Assembly: GCF_002355895.1 (NCBI RefSeq)
Contig: NZ_AP017652.1
Location: 252,001 to 316,000 of the forward strand
DNA: 64,000 nucleotides
Origin: Streptococcus sp. NPS 308
GTDB lineage: Bacteria; Bacillota; Bacilli; Lactobacillales; Streptococcaceae
Direction of reading: 5' to 3'
The stretch's first letter is position 1, and each line of letters opens with the position of its first letter. The notes beneath the pieces were generated by a model. That model made no database searches and was not told where the DNA came from. It saw only the letters and a list, made by a program, of their open reading frames with translations. Of this stretch, positions 1-10,041 are shown piece by piece. The position numbers and the translations under genes were made by a program.

Positions 1-86
1 TACTATTATATCAAAAAGAAAGAAGAAAAACAGACTCAAAACAAAAAATGAAAATTCCATTTTGTTAAATAATTCAAACAAACATA

Positions 87-115
87 TTGAAAAGGTGAAT
101 GATAAATGATATAAT
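87..115 (+). promoter_or_regulatory. Sigma-A promoter of the purine permease gene
   Basis: A TTGAAA -35 (87-92) and a perfect TATAAT -10 (110-115) are separated by 17 nt. The predicted start near 122 leaves a short leader of about 30 nt with an AGGAG ribosome site, too short for a purine riboswitch. Confidence 0.75.
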
Positions 116-153
116 ACTCATATTGTTCGTAAAAAAACAAAAGGAGATTAAAG

Positions 154-1572
154 ATGGACAAACTATTTAAACTAAAAGAGCACGGGACAGATGTCCGTAC
201 AGAGGTGCTTGCTGGTTTAACAACATTCTTTGCAATGAGTTATATTCTCTTTGTAAACCCTCAAATGCTTTCCCAAACGGGTATGCCTGTTCAAGGTGTG
301 TTCTTGGCAACGATTATTGGTTCTGTAGTCGGTACTTTGATGATGGCTTTCTATGCTAATTTGCCGTACGCACAAGCACCAGGTATGGGACTAAATGCCT
401 TCTTCACCTTTACAGTTGTATTTGGAATGGGCTATACTTGGAAAGAAGCTCTTGGTATGGTCTTCATTTGTGGAATTATTTCATTGATTATTACCTTGAC
501 AAATGTTCGTAAAATGATCATCGAATCTATTCCTACAACACTTCGTTCAGCTATTTCGGCTGGTATTGGTGTTTTCCTTGCCTATGTTGGGATTAAGAAT
601 GCCGGTCTCTTGAAATTCTCAATCGATCCAGGTACTTATACGGTAGCAGGCGAAGGAGCAGACAAGGCTCAAGCTGCACTTACAGCAAATTCAGCAGCCG
701 TTCCAGGCTTGGTAGACTTCAATACTCCAGCAGTATTGGTGGCTCTTGCAGGTCTGGCTATTACCATCTTCTTTGTTGTGAAAGGCATCAAAGGTGGAAT
801 CATTCTTTCTATTTTAACAACGACTGTCCTTGCTATTGCTGTGGGTGTTGTGAATTTGTCAGGGATTGACTTTGCTAGCAACAATCTTTCATCAGCGATT
901 AATGATTTAGGAACTTTGTTTGGTGCTGCTCTTGGTTCAGAAGGTTTAGGATCTTTGATTTCAAACACTTCGCGTTTACCAGAAACCTTGATGGCTATTC
1001 TTGCCTTCTCACTAACGGATATTTTTGATACAATCGGCACTCTTATCGGTACTGGTGAAAAAGTTGGTATTGTTGCGACAAGTGGAGAAAACCATGAGTC
1101 CGCTAAATTGGACAAGGCTCTATACTCTGATTTGGTAGCAACTTCGGTAGGTGCCATTGCAGGTACTTCAAACGTAACAACTTATATTGAGTCAGCAGCA
1201 GGTATTGGTGCTGGTGGACGTACAGGTTTAACAGCTCTAGTAGTTGCTATCTGCTTCGCCCTATCTAGCTTCTTTAGCCCACTTCTTGCTATTGTTCCTT
1301 CAGCAGCAACAGCACCAATTTTGATTATCGTCGGAATTATGATGCTGTCTAATCTTAAAAATATTCCTTGGGATGATATGGCTGAGGCTGTTCCTGCCTT
1401 CTTTACATCTATCTTCATGGGATTCAGCTACTCAATCACTCAAGGGATCGCAGTTGGTTTCTTGACATACACCTTGACAAAACTTGTCAAAGGTCAAGCC
1501 AAGGATGTGCACGTGATGATTTGGATTTTGGATGCCTTGTTTATCCTTAACTATATCAGTATGGCACTATAA
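154..1572 (+). CDS. NCS2/AzgA-type purine permease (guanine/hypoxanthine)
   Basis: This 472-residue polytopic membrane protein starts with the AzgA/PbuG-type N-terminus (KLFKLKEHGTDVRTE, then LTTFFAMSYILFVNP) and has about 12 hydrophobic segments. The family consists of proton-coupled importers of guanine and hypoxanthine, and some members take adenine. The conserved segment FDTIGTLIGTGEKVG near residues 288-302 is part of the substrate-binding core of the family. The gene has its own promoter and an AAGGAG ribosome site and ends just before a strong terminator, so it is probably monocistronic. A purine substrate is well supported; the exact base is inferred from B. subtilis PbuG/PbuO. Confidence 0.9.
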   Translation: MDKLFKLKEHGTDVRTEVLAGLTTFFAMSYILFVNPQMLSQTGMPVQGVFLATIIGSVVGTLMMAFYANLPYAQAPGMGLNAFFTFTVVFGMGYTWKEALGMVFICGIISLIITLTNVRKMIIESIPTTLRSAISAGIGVFLAYVGIKNAGLLKFSIDPGTYTVAGEGADKAQAALTANSAAVPGLVDFNTPAVLVALAGLAITIFFVVKGIKGGIILSILTTTVLAIAVGVVNLSGIDFASNNLSSAINDLGTLFGAALGSEGLGSLISNTSRLPETLMAILAFSLTDIFDTIGTLIGTGEKVGIVATSGENHESAKLDKALYSDLVATSVGAIAGTSNVTTYIESAAGIGAGGRTGLTALVVAICFALSSFFSPLLAIVPSAATAPILIIVGIMMLSNLKNIPWDDMAEAVPAFFTSIFMGFSYSITQGIAVGFLTYTLTKLVKGQAKDVHVMIWILDALFILNYISMAL

Positions 1573-1584
1573 ATGGTATAATAG

Positions 1585-1607
1585 AAAAAGGGGAATTTCC
1601 CCTTTTT
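1585..1607 (+). terminator. Intrinsic terminator after the purine permease
   Basis: A perfect inverted repeat, AAAAAGGGG / CCCCTTTTT, with an AATTT loop ends in a T-run. A TGGTATAAT extended -10 (1574-1582) sits just upstream and probably starts the next gene, so its transcript would begin inside this hairpin. Confidence 0.8.
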
Positions 1608-1625
1608 ATTATAAGGAGGTACAAG

Positions 1626-2327
1626 ATGAAAGAAAAGACAATCTGGCAAGAGATTTTGAACAGAGGAATGTGGGTCCTCATCCTTTTAGTGGCTTTAATT
1701 CTAGCGCAAGTTCCTTTAGGGCTATCTTTTTGGTTAGCTTCTAATCAATTTCCACTTTTACAATCAGGGCTCTTAGTCGGTGCTCTATCCATTGTTATTT
1801 TGACTGTCTTTATTTTAGGTGCTCGAAAAACACAACTTGCTACTTTTAATCTGTCCTTTTTTAAGGCCAAAGACTTGGCTCGCTTGGTGTTGAGTTACCT
1901 AGTGATTTTTGCTAACAATTTGTTTGGTGCAGCTTTGCTTCGCATGACGAATGAGACGACAACGAGCAATCAATCAACTATTAACAGTCTGGTTGAAAAT
2001 AGTTCCTTGATTGCCACTTTTTTCATGCTAGTCTTGATTGCGCCGATTTGTGAGGAAATTTTGTGTCGTGGGATTATTCCTAAAAAAATCTTCCGAGGTA
2101 AGGAAAAACTTGGCTTTGTTGTTGGGGCAATTGTCTTTGCCTTACTCCATACTCCAACCAATCTGCCTTCTGTGATTATTTATGGTGGGATGTCAACAGT
2201 TCTAACTTGGACAGCCTATAAGACAGAACGTTTAGAGATGTCCATCCTGCTTCATATGATTCTCAATGGTGTAGCTTTTTGTTTGATAGCTATATTGGTA
2301 TTGATTAGTAGAAATCTGGGCCTATAA
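1626..2327 (+). CDS. CPBP-family intramembrane metalloprotease (CAAX/Abi type)
   Basis: The 233-residue membrane protein carries the three CPBP signature motifs: EExxxR as CEEILCRG (about residues 139-146), FxxxH as FALLHTP (about 172-178), and HxxxN as HMILN (about 210-214). These residues place the active site within the membrane in the family, which includes Rce1-like proteases and bacteriocin self-immunity proteins. It follows the permease with its own extended -10 and an AAGGAGG ribosome site 6 nt before the ATG. No bacteriocin genes are nearby, so an immunity role is not supported here. The substrate is unknown. Confidence 0.85.
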   Translation: MKEKTIWQEILNRGMWVLILLVALILAQVPLGLSFWLASNQFPLLQSGLLVGALSIVILTVFILGARKTQLATFNLSFFKAKDLARLVLSYLVIFANNLFGAALLRMTNETTTSNQSTINSLVENSSLIATFFMLVLIAPICEEILCRGIIPKKIFRGKEKLGFVVGAIVFALLHTPTNLPSVIIYGGMSTVLTWTAYKTERLEMSILLHMILNGVAFCLIAILVLISRNLGL

Positions 2328-2349
2328 TTCTAGACCCTTGGCCGCTTGG

Positions 2350-2380
2350 AAAAGATGAATGCTTGCGTATCCATCTTTTT
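2350..2380 (+). terminator. Intrinsic terminator before the folate operon
   Basis: AAAAGATG (2350-2357) pairs with CATCTTTT (2372-2379), followed by a T-rich tail. An ATGG-TAAAAT extended -10 at 2391-2396 directly after it is the likely folate operon promoter. Confidence 0.7.
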
Positions 2381-2414
2381 CTTTTTATGGTAAAATAGAG
2401 AAATAATGTGGTGA

Positions 2415-3380
<966 letters not shown>

Positions 3381-3381
3381 G

Positions 3382-4704
3382 ATGAACGAAATTGAAAACA
3401 ATCAGTGGATCGCCCACTATCGAACAGACCAACCAAATTTTGGTTTGGAAAGAATGGTGGAACTCTTGGAACTGAGAGGCAATCCCCATCTCAAACTCAA
3501 GGTCATCCATATTGGAGGGACCAATGGCAAGGGATCGACCATTGCTTTTTTGAAAAACATGCTCGTAAAGCTAGGTCTGAGAGTAGGTGTGTTCAGTTCA
3601 CCCTATCTCATTCATTACACAGACCAGATTAGCATCAACGGGGAATCCATCCCAGAAGCTAGACTAGAAGCCCTGATGGCAGACTATGAGTCTTTGCTTG
3701 AGGGGGAGAAGAGCGCTGTTTTACAAGGAACGACCGAGTTTGAGATAATCACAGCCCTAGCCTATGATTATTTTGCCGCCGAAAAAGTTGATGTGGCCAT
3801 CATGGAAGTCGGCATGGGTGGACTTCTGGATAGTACCAATGTCTGTCAGCCCATTCTGACAGGTATCACGACTATTGGCTTGGACCATGTAGCCCTGCTT
3901 GGTGATACTGTAGAGGCCATAGCAGAACAGAAAGCTGGTATTATCAAACAAGGCATTCCTTTGGTGACAGGTCGCATTGCTCCAGAAGCCTTGGCTGTTA
4001 TTGACCGCATTGCGGAAGGGAAAGATGCGCCGAGAATTGCCTATGGGACAGATTATCAGGTTGGTCATCAAGAAAGTGTGGTGACAGGCGAGGTCTTTGA
4101 TTATACCAGTTCTGTCAGACAAGGTCGCTTTCAAACAGGTCTGCTTGGTTTGCATCAGATCGAGAATGCAGGGATGGCACTTGCTCTTCTAGACATTTAT
4201 TGCCAAGAGATTGGGCAAGAATTAGCTAGCAATGACTTGCTTGCTCAAGCCTTGGAAGAAACAAGATGGCCAGGGCGTTTGGAGGTTCTGTCTAGCGAAC
4301 CTATGATGATTTTGGATGGGGCTCATAATCCCCATGCTATCAAGGCTTTGTTAACTACTTTACAAGAACGCTTTGCGGATTATCATAAGGAAATCCTCTT
4401 TACTTGTATCAAAACCAAGGCTTTGGAGGATATGTTGGATTTGCTAGAGACGGTGCCAAATAGTCAACTGACTCTGACTTGTTTTGATGATAGTCGGGCG
4501 ACGGATGAGAAAGTGATGCGAGAAGTTGCAGCTTCTCGAAATCTCAACTACCAAAGTTGGCAGGATTTTCTAGAGCAGAAATTGACAGATAAAAATGAAG
4601 AGAAACAAACAGTTAGGATTGTCACGGGTTCCTTGTATTTCTTGAGCCAAGTGAGAGCCTATCTGATGGAGAGGAAGAACGAGAATGGATACACAAAAGA
4701 TTGA
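3382..4704 (+). CDS. folC: Bifunctional dihydrofolate synthase / folylpolyglutamate synthase
   Basis: The enzyme joins glutamate to dihydropteroate and lengthens the polyglutamate tail. The Mur-ligase-type P-loop GTNGKGS occurs at about residues 46-52, followed by the family features [18 protein letters not shown] and [10 protein letters not shown], which begins the C-terminal ligase domain near residue 312. At 440 residues it has the usual length for streptococcal SulB. It starts 1 nt after folP and overlaps folE by 20 nt, so translation of the three is probably coupled. Confidence 0.93.
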   Translation: MNEIENNQWIAHYRTDQPNFGLERMVELLELRGNPHLKLKVIHIGGTNGKGSTIAFLKNMLVKLGLRVGVFSSPYLIHYTDQISINGESIPEARLEALMADYESLLEGEKSAVLQGTTEFEIITALAYDYFAAEKVDVAIMEVGMGGLLDSTNVCQPILTGITTIGLDHVALLGDTVEAIAEQKAGIIKQGIPLVTGRIAPEALAVIDRIAEGKDAPRIAYGTDYQVGHQESVVTGEVFDYTSSVRQGRFQTGLLGLHQIENAGMALALLDIYCQEIGQELASNDLLAQALEETRWPGRLEVLSSEPMMILDGAHNPHAIKALLTTLQERFADYHKEILFTCIKTKALEDMLDLLETVPNSQLTLTCFDDSRATDEKVMREVAASRNLNYQSWQDFLEQKLTDKNEEKQTVRIVTGSLYFLSQVRAYLMERKNENGYTKD

Positions 4705-5239
4705 AACGGCTGTAAAAATGATTATCGAGGCTGTTGGTGAGGATGCTAACCGTGAGGGCTTGCAGGAAACACCTGCTCGTGTAGCCCGTATGTACCAAGA
4801 GATTTTTTCAGGTCTTGGCCAAACTGCTGAGGAACACCTGTCAAAATCCTTTGAGATTATTGATGATAATATGGTAGTGGAAAAGGATATTTTTTTCCAT
4901 ACTATGTGTGAGCACCACTTCTTGCCCTTTTATGGGAGAGCGCACATTGCCTACATTCCAGATGGACGTGTAGCAGGCTTGTCCAAACTTGCCCGTACGG
5001 TTGAAGTTTATTCTAAAAAACCACAAATTCAAGAGCGTTTGAATATTGAGGTGGCCGATGCCTTGATGGACTATCTGGGTGCTAAAGGAGCCTTTGTTGT
5101 CATTGAGGCCGAGCATATGTGTATGAGCATGCGTGGTGTCAGAAAGCCAGGCACGGCAACCTTGACGACAGTAGCTCGTGGTCTATTTGAAACAGATAAG
5201 GACCTCCGAGACCAGGCTTATCGTTTAATGGGACTATAA
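4685..5239 (+). CDS. folE: GTP cyclohydrolase I
   Basis: GTP cyclohydrolase I converts GTP to 7,8-dihydroneopterin triphosphate, the first step of folate synthesis. The zinc-binding and catalytic cluster is visible: Cys and His in [10 protein letters not shown] (about residues 75-84) and the second Cys in HMCMSMRGV (about 144-152). The C-terminal [13 protein letters not shown] is typical of type IA enzymes. At 184 residues it is full length. Its start lies 20 nt inside folC, preceded by GAGAGGAAG, and a hairpin follows it within the operon. Confidence 0.95.
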   Translation: MDTQKIETAVKMIIEAVGEDANREGLQETPARVARMYQEIFSGLGQTAEEHLSKSFEIIDDNMVVEKDIFFHTMCEHHFLPFYGRAHIAYIPDGRVAGLSKLARTVEVYSKKPQIQERLNIEVADALMDYLGAKGAFVVIEAEHMCMSMRGVRKPGTATLTTVARGLFETDKDLRDQAYRLMGL

Positions 5240-5243
5240 AAAG

Positions 5244-5265
5244 AATCCGCTTCATGCGGATTTTT
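5244..5265 (+). terminator. Internal terminator/attenuator between folE and folBK
   Basis: AATCCGC and GCGGATT flank a TTCAT loop, followed by TTTTT. It lies in the 42-nt gap between folE and folBK and could lower expression of the last two genes of the operon. Confidence 0.7.
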
Positions 5266-5281
5266 CTAGAAAGGACTAGTT

Positions 5282-6103
5282 ATGGATCAACTGCAGATTA
5301 AAGATTTGGAAATTTTTGCCTATCATGGTCTTTTTTCAAGTGAGAAAGAATTGGGGCAGAAGTTTGTTATTTCCGCAAGCTTATCCTATGATATGACTAA
5401 GGCGGCGACAGACTTGGATTTAACAGCATCTGTCCATTACGGAGAACTGTGTCAGCAGTGGACGACTTGGTTTCAGGAAACCACTGAGGACTTGATTGAA
5501 ACGGTAGCCTACAAACTAGTAGAGCGTACCTTTGAGACCTATCCTTTGGTCCAAGAAATTGAACTGGAACTCAAAAAACCTTGGGCACCAGTGCACTTGC
5601 CGCTGGATACTTGCTCAGTGACCATTCATCGCTGTAAGCAACGTGCCTTTATCGCTCTAGGAAGCAATATGGGCGATAAGCAGGCGAACTTGGAACAAGC
5701 TATCGATAAACTGCGAGCTCGCGGCATCCATATTCTCAAAGAGTCCAGTGTCTTAACGACGGAACCTTGGGGTGGTGTGGAGCAAGATACTTTTGCCAAT
5801 CAGGTGATTGAAGTAGAAACCTGGCTACCAGCACCAGTCTTGTTAGAGAACTTGTTAAGCATTGAGGCAGAGATGGGACGGGTTCGAGAAGTGCATTGGG
5901 GACCACGTTTGATTGATTTGGACTTGCTCTTCGTGGAGGACCAAGTCATTTATACAGACGACCTCATCTTGCCTCACCCTTATGTAGCAGAACGCCTCTT
6001 TGTCCTTGAGTCTCTGCAAGAAATAGCTCCCCATTTTATCCATCCGAACTTAAAACAATCAATTCGTTGCTTGGTTGACCAGTTGGAGCAAGGAGATGCC
6101 TAA
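5282..6103 (+). CDS. folBK: Bifunctional dihydroneopterin aldolase / HPPK
   Basis: The protein is a fusion of two folate enzymes and matches pneumococcal SulD. Residues 1-118 form the aldolase ([19 protein letters not shown] at the domain end), which makes 6-hydroxymethyl-dihydropterin. Residues 119-273 form 6-hydroxymethyl-dihydropterin pyrophosphokinase ([36 protein letters not shown]), which makes the substrate for FolP. At 273 residues both domains are complete. The next gene starts 8 nt before its stop. Confidence 0.95.
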   Translation: MDQLQIKDLEIFAYHGLFSSEKELGQKFVISASLSYDMTKAATDLDLTASVHYGELCQQWTTWFQETTEDLIETVAYKLVERTFETYPLVQEIELELKKPWAPVHLPLDTCSVTIHRCKQRAFIALGSNMGDKQANLEQAIDKLRARGIHILKESSVLTTEPWGGVEQDTFANQVIEVETWLPAPVLLENLLSIEAEMGRVREVHWGPRLIDLDLLFVEDQVIYTDDLILPHPYVAERLFVLESLQEIAPHFIHPNLKQSIRCLVDQLEQGDA

Positions 6104-7379
6104 ACTTTCCGATAGCTATAGCAAGTGGAAGAGTATAGGGGAGGGGCTACTTGCTATTGTTTTAGGCTTTCTCTTGATTTATTTCGGACAGGTGATTCCA
6201 AGGATAGGTTATCAGTTGCTGATGACTTACTTTTCCTTGTCAGCAGTTTGGCACTTGTTGACTCGTTGGTTACAGGATAAACAGCGTAGGGAAAACATCT
6301 TTGTAACCTTGGCCAAGCTGGTGGTTGCTGCTCTCTTATTTGATTCTATCATTTTACAAGACCTGACCCTCTACCTCCTGGTGTTTATCATTGCGAGTTA
6401 CCAGCTGTTTACGGGCGTCATTAGTCTTGTGACTTGGTTTCTCTATCGAAAAAATGCCATTCATCCTCGGCTTCATCATTTCTTCGATGCTGTATGGATG
6501 ATAGGATTCGGGCTTTATAGCATCTCTCCTTTTCACGATGCAGCGAATTTTGAATTGCTCTTGCTTGGGTTTTACTTGCTCATGCTAGGAGCCAGTAGCC
6601 TCTGGGACGGTTTCTTTTTTGAAAGGATAGAAAACAATCCCAAGCTAAAACGGCGAATGCGAATGACCTTGCCGATTTTTGTGACGGCTCTGATCCCTAT
6701 CAGCACCTTGCGTAAACTGAATGAGTGGCTGTCAAATCATGAAAGCCAGGAAGGTGAAGTTCATTCAGAAAGAAAAAACGACCAGACGGTTGATCTAGAA
6801 ATTTTTATTCATACCTCAGAAACATCTTTCTTCCTTGCTATGGGGCATGTGGATATTTGCTATCAAGGGATGGTTATTTCCTATGGCTCGTATGATCCTC
6901 ACTCGGAGCGTTTATTCGGCATGGTTGGAGATGGTGTCTTGTTTAAAGCCAATCGGGAAAAATACATCGAGCTCTGTAAGAGAGAAAGTCAGAAGACCTT
7001 GTTTGCTTATGGTCTGAGTTTGACAGAACAACAGAAAGCTGCTATCCAAGCTCGTTTAGAAGAAATAGAAGATTTGTTAATTCCTTGGGAGCCGAGCTCT
7101 CAGTTGATGAAAAGAAGAGAAGGTGAGGTCAAGCATGCCTACTCCTACCAACTGAAGCAAGAAGCGGATGCGGTCCTCTATAAATTTAGCTCATCTGAGT
7201 TTAAGACCTACTTTGTTCTCAGTACCAATTGTGTCTTGCTGGCAGACTCAATCGTGGGAAAAGCTGGGACGGATATATTAAGTCCCCAAGGTTTCATTGT
7301 ACCGGGGACTTACCAGGATTACCTTGATTTAGAGTACACAAAACCCAATGGTCTAGTTGTTAGTCGCTCCATTTATTAG
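6096..7379 (+). CDS. Membrane protein: DUF308/HdeD-like domain plus candidate permuted NlpC/P60-like (LRAT-fold) domain
   Basis: No named gene is recognised. The start is set at ATG 6096 (GGAG at 6085-6088, 7-nt spacing); an in-frame TTG at 6075 has weaker support. The product is 427 residues. Residues about 15-175 hold six hydrophobic helices in a pattern like DUF308/HdeD proteins. A charged linker follows, then a soluble domain of about 190 residues. This domain contains [16 protein letters not shown] with His251 first and STNCVLLAD with Cys379 later. That His-then-Cys order, a His followed by two strands and a late NC motif before a helix, is the layout of permuted papain-like folds such as LRAT and YiiX-type hydrolases or acyltransferases. 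The fold is inferred from motif order only. It overlaps folBK by 8 nt, so it is probably co-expressed with the folate genes although no folate role is evident. Confidence 0.7.
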   Translation: MPKLSDSYSKWKSIGEGLLAIVLGFLLIYFGQVIPRIGYQLLMTYFSLSAVWHLLTRWLQDKQRRENIFVTLAKLVVAALLFDSIILQDLTLYLLVFIIASYQLFTGVISLVTWFLYRKNAIHPRLHHFFDAVWMIGFGLYSISPFHDAANFELLLLGFYLLMLGASSLWDGFFFERIENNPKLKRRMRMTLPIFVTALIPISTLRKLNEWLSNHESQEGEVHSERKNDQTVDLEIFIHTSETSFFLAMGHVDICYQGMVISYGSYDPHSERLFGMVGDGVLFKANREKYIELCKRESQKTLFAYGLSLTEQQKAAIQARLEEIEDLLIPWEPSSQLMKRREGEVKHAYSYQLKQEADAVLYKFSSSEFKTYFVLSTNCVLLADSIVGKAGTDILSPQGFIVPGTYQDYLDLEYTKPNGLVVSRSIY

Positions 7380-7385
7380 AAAAAG

Positions 7386-7430
7386 AAAACTCTAGTTCCT
7401 CAGCAGTTTACGCCAAGAAGCTAGAGTTTT
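7386..7430. terminator. Bidirectional terminator between convergent genes
   Basis: AAAACTCTAG (7386-7395) pairs with CTAGAGTTTT (7421-7430). It has A/T tracts on both sides and serves the folate operon on the plus strand and the DUF960 gene on the minus strand. Confidence 0.75.
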
Positions 7431-7747
7431 TAAAATAGGTCATTTTCTTCTGGAAGGAGGATGGTTTCTTTACCGTCCGTGTCTAAAACAAGGACCCTAG
7501 GAGGGTAAAGGGGATCGAAAGGATGATTGAAATCAAAATCGATGCTAGTCGGAAGGTTTTGACTAGAGAAATGGAAGGTAATGGTCCCCTCGTTGTTGAG
7601 AATCTGAAATTCGAGTTCTTCTTCTAATTCAAAGACATTTTTCAAAAAATGATCGATAATGAACCATAAAGAGTCAATAACATCGTCGGGTAGACTGGTC
7701 ACAACACCAAAACTGGCGGAACGTCTCTGTGTATTTGTAAAAGCCAT
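7430..7747 (-). CDS. DUF960 domain protein
   Basis: A 105-residue soluble acidic protein beginning MAFTNTQRRSASFGVV resembles the DUF960 family of small proteins found in streptococci, staphylococci and lactobacilli. The family has no assigned function. There is no signal peptide or membrane segment. An AGGAGGAAG ribosome site lies directly before the ATG at 7747. It is convergent with the folate operon and divergent from ccpA. Confidence 0.75.
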   Translation of the reverse strand: MAFTNTQRRSASFGVVTSLPDDVIDSLWFIIDHFLKNVFELEEELEFQILNNEGTITFHFSSQNLPTSIDFDFNHPFDPLYPPRVLVLDTDGKETILLPEENDLF

Positions 7748-7871
7748 GTTTCCTTCCTCCTTTTATTTTTCTTATCATACAGTAAAAAGGCTGAAAAATC
7801 AAGGAATCCTACTTGTTTTTTCAAAATGAGAATAGACTGTGAAATTTTTTCAAAGTTTCTCTTAAAAATAC

Positions 7872-7900
7872 TTGAAAGTGTTTACAATAAGTGATAAAAT
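7872..7900 (+). promoter_or_regulatory. ccpA promoter with an overlapping cre operator
   Basis: TTGAAA (7872-7877), a 17-nt spacer and TAAAAT (7895-7900) form the promoter. The cre-like TGAAAGTGTTTACA (7873-7886) differs from the TGNAANCGNNNNCA consensus at one core base, T instead of C in CG. It covers the -35 and the first half of the spacer, a position expected for repression. Confidence 0.65.
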
Positions 7901-7951
7901 GGAGTAAGCAGATGCGTGAAAGCGAAATTTTCAATATAGAAAGGAAACGGA

Positions 7952-8962
7952 ATGAACACAGATGATACAGTAACGATTTATGACGTTGCCCGTGAAGCAG
8001 GAGTTTCAATGGCAACAGTTAGCCGTGTCGTTAATGGCAACAAGAATGTTAAAGAGAACACTCGAAAAAAAGTCCTCGAAGTGATTGAACGCTTGGACTA
8101 TCGTCCAAATGCGGTCGCTCGTGGTTTGGCTAGCAAGAAAACAACGACAGTCGGAGTTGTGATTCCTAACATTACCAATGGTTATTTCTCAACACTTGCT
8201 AAGGGGATTGATGACATTGCTGAAATGTACAAGTATAACATTGTCCTAGCAAATAGTGATGAGGATGATGAAAAGGAAGTTTCAGTGGTTAACACGCTCT
8301 TTTCAAAACAAGTCGATGGGATTATCTTTATGGGCTATCACTTGACTGAAAAGATTCGTTCAGAATTCTCTCGTTCACGGACGCCGGTTGTTCTTGCAGG
8401 TACGGTGGATGTAGAACACCAACTTCCAAGTGTGAATATTGACTACAAACAAGCCACGATTGACGCAGTGAGCTATCTTCTTAAAGAAAATGAGAAAATT
8501 GCCTTTGTGAGTGGCCCGCTTGTCGATGATATCAATGGCAAGGTTCGTTTGATTGGTTATAAGGAAGCTTTGAAAAAAGCAGGAATCCCTTATAGCGAGG
8601 GCTTGGTTTTTGAATCAAAATATAGCTATAACGATGGTTATGCCTTGGCAGAACGGTTGGTTTCATCACAAGCTACAGCTGCAGTTGTGACTGGTGACGA
8701 ATTGGCAGCAGGTGTGCTAAATGGTTTATCAGATCATGGTGTTTCAGTGCCAGAAGAGTTTGAAATCATTACGACGGATGACTCTCAAATTGCACGATAC
8801 ACTCGTCCAAACTTGACGACAGTTGCCCAACCGCTTTATGATTTGGGTGCTATCAGCATGCGTATGTTGACTAAGATTATGCATAAGGAAGAATTGGAAG
8901 AGCGCGAAGTTCTCCTACCTCATGGTTTGACAGAACGTCGTTCTACACGAAAACGCAAATAA
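7952..8962 (+). CDS. ccpA: Catabolite control protein A (LacI family)
   Basis: CcpA is the master carbon catabolite regulator; with HPr-Ser46-P it binds cre sites. The N-terminal LacI helix-turn-helix (VTIYDVAREAGVSMATVSRVVNG, written in part) and the hinge helix YRPNAVARGLASKK are intact. They are followed by the periplasmic-binding-protein-like effector domain that starts with TTTVGVVIPNI near residue 60. At 336 residues it is full length. It has its own promoter with an overlapping cre-like site and an AAAGGAAACG ribosome site. An inverted repeat follows the stop. Confidence 0.95.
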   Translation: MNTDDTVTIYDVAREAGVSMATVSRVVNGNKNVKENTRKKVLEVIERLDYRPNAVARGLASKKTTTVGVVIPNITNGYFSTLAKGIDDIAEMYKYNIVLANSDEDDEKEVSVVNTLFSKQVDGIIFMGYHLTEKIRSEFSRSRTPVVLAGTVDVEHQLPSVNIDYKQATIDAVSYLLKENEKIAFVSGPLVDDINGKVRLIGYKEALKKAGIPYSEGLVFESKYSYNDGYALAERLVSSQATAAVVTGDELAAGVLNGLSDHGVSVPEEFEIITTDDSQIARYTRPNLTTVAQPLYDLGAISMRMLTKIMHKEELEEREVLLPHGLTERRSTRKRK

Positions 8963-8964
8963 AA

Positions 8965-8995
8965 AAATCAGGGAATCGTGAAGATTTCCTGATTT
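8965..8995. terminator. Bidirectional terminator between ccpA and the asparaginase gene
   Basis: AAATCAGGGAA pairs with TTTCCTGATTT with one mismatch. It lies between the convergent ccpA and asparaginase genes. Confidence 0.7.
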
Positions 8996-9013
8996 GCTTT
9001 CTAGAGAAGAGGT

Positions 9014-9976
9014 TTAGCCTTCCATATAGTCTTTCAATGCTTGTCCTTTTAGTCCTGCGTTGATGGCGATCAATAGTTTGAGGCGAGCTTTTTGGGCGTT
9101 GAGTTCTTTGACAAAGAGAACGCCAGACTCTTGCAACTGCACTCCCCCCCCTTGGTAGGCGTAGACGGGCTCGGCAATCCCATTAAAGCAACGTGAAACC
9201 AAGGCGACTGGAATTCCTTTTTGGAGGAGAGTTTCTAATTTTTGGGCTGTTTCTTTGGGAACATTTCCAGCTCCAAAAGCTTGAATGACTAGCCCATCTA
9301 GGTGCTCTAAATCCAGCATGTCAATCAATTCATCAGTCATACCTGCATAAGCGGAGATGATAGGCACCAGACCTTGAATATGCTCAAGATCAAACCGGAC
9401 ACGAGGTTCAGCCGTTTTGAAGTAGAGGATTTCTTGCTTCATGACGAGGCCGAGAGGCCCGTGAGTAGGAGTTTGAAAGGTCCCGACGTTGGTGGTATGG
9501 GTTTTTGTGACGTACTTAGCTGCGTGGATTTCATCGTTCATGACGACCAGGACACCCTTGTCAGCTGATTTGTCATCGCTGGCGACTCGTAAAGCGCTCA
9601 GATAGTTATAAACGCCATCGCTACCGAGTTCGTTGGAACTACGCATAGCTCCTGTTAGAACGATGGGCATGTTGGGGATTTTCATGGTATCAAGGAAGTA
9701 GGCTGTTTCTTCCAAAGTGTCTGTCCCATGTGTAATCACAACCCCATCGTAGTTGTCTGCTTCCTCTTTAATCTTATGGTAGAGGGCTAGCATGTGTTTG
9801 GGTTTGATATGGGGGCTCGGTAGGTTAAAAAAGTCTATGGCCTGGACCTCTATCCCTTTAAGAGGATTGGTGACATGGTTCATGGGATTGTCCTGGCTGG
9901 TCACAACTGCGCCAGAAGCGTCTGCTTGCATGGAAATAGTCCCACCTGTATGTAAAACAAGGATTTTCTTAGGCAT
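9014..9976 (-). CDS. ansA: Type I L-asparaginase
   Basis: L-asparaginase hydrolyses asparagine to aspartate and ammonia. Both catalytic threonine motifs are present, LHTGGTIS (about residues 7-14) and THGTDTLEET (about 83-92). There is no signal peptide, so it is the cytoplasmic type. At 320 residues it is full length. Near residue 275 the gene contains an unbroken run of eight G residues on the coding strand (the C8 run around 9144-9151), encoding part of YQGGGV. Such a run is prone to slippage, but the reading frame is intact here. Confidence 0.92.
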   Translation of the reverse strand: MPKKILVLHTGGTISMQADASGAVVTSQDNPMNHVTNPLKGIEVQAIDFFNLPSPHIKPKHMLALYHKIKEEADNYDGVVITHGTDTLEETAYFLDTMKIPNMPIVLTGAMRSSNELGSDGVYNYLSALRVASDDKSADKGVLVVMNDEIHAAKYVTKTHTTNVGTFQTPTHGPLGLVMKQEILYFKTAEPRVRFDLEHIQGLVPIISAYAGMTDELIDMLDLEHLDGLVIQAFGAGNVPKETAQKLETLLQKGIPVALVSRCFNGIAEPVYAYQGGGVQLQESGVLFVKELNAQKARLKLLIAINAGLKGQALKDYMEG

Positions 9977-10041
9977 GAATTACTCACTCTTTCTGAAATG
10001 TGGTATAATCATTGTAACACAAAAGGGGAGAATGGGATAGG

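Noticed and set aside
1..153. Purine riboswitch before the purine permease
   Set aside because: The predicted leader is only about 30 nt.
669..1157. Minus-strand open frame of 162 codons inside the purine permease gene
   Set aside because: It lies fully opposite a well-supported gene, has no ribosome site, and encodes no recognised family.
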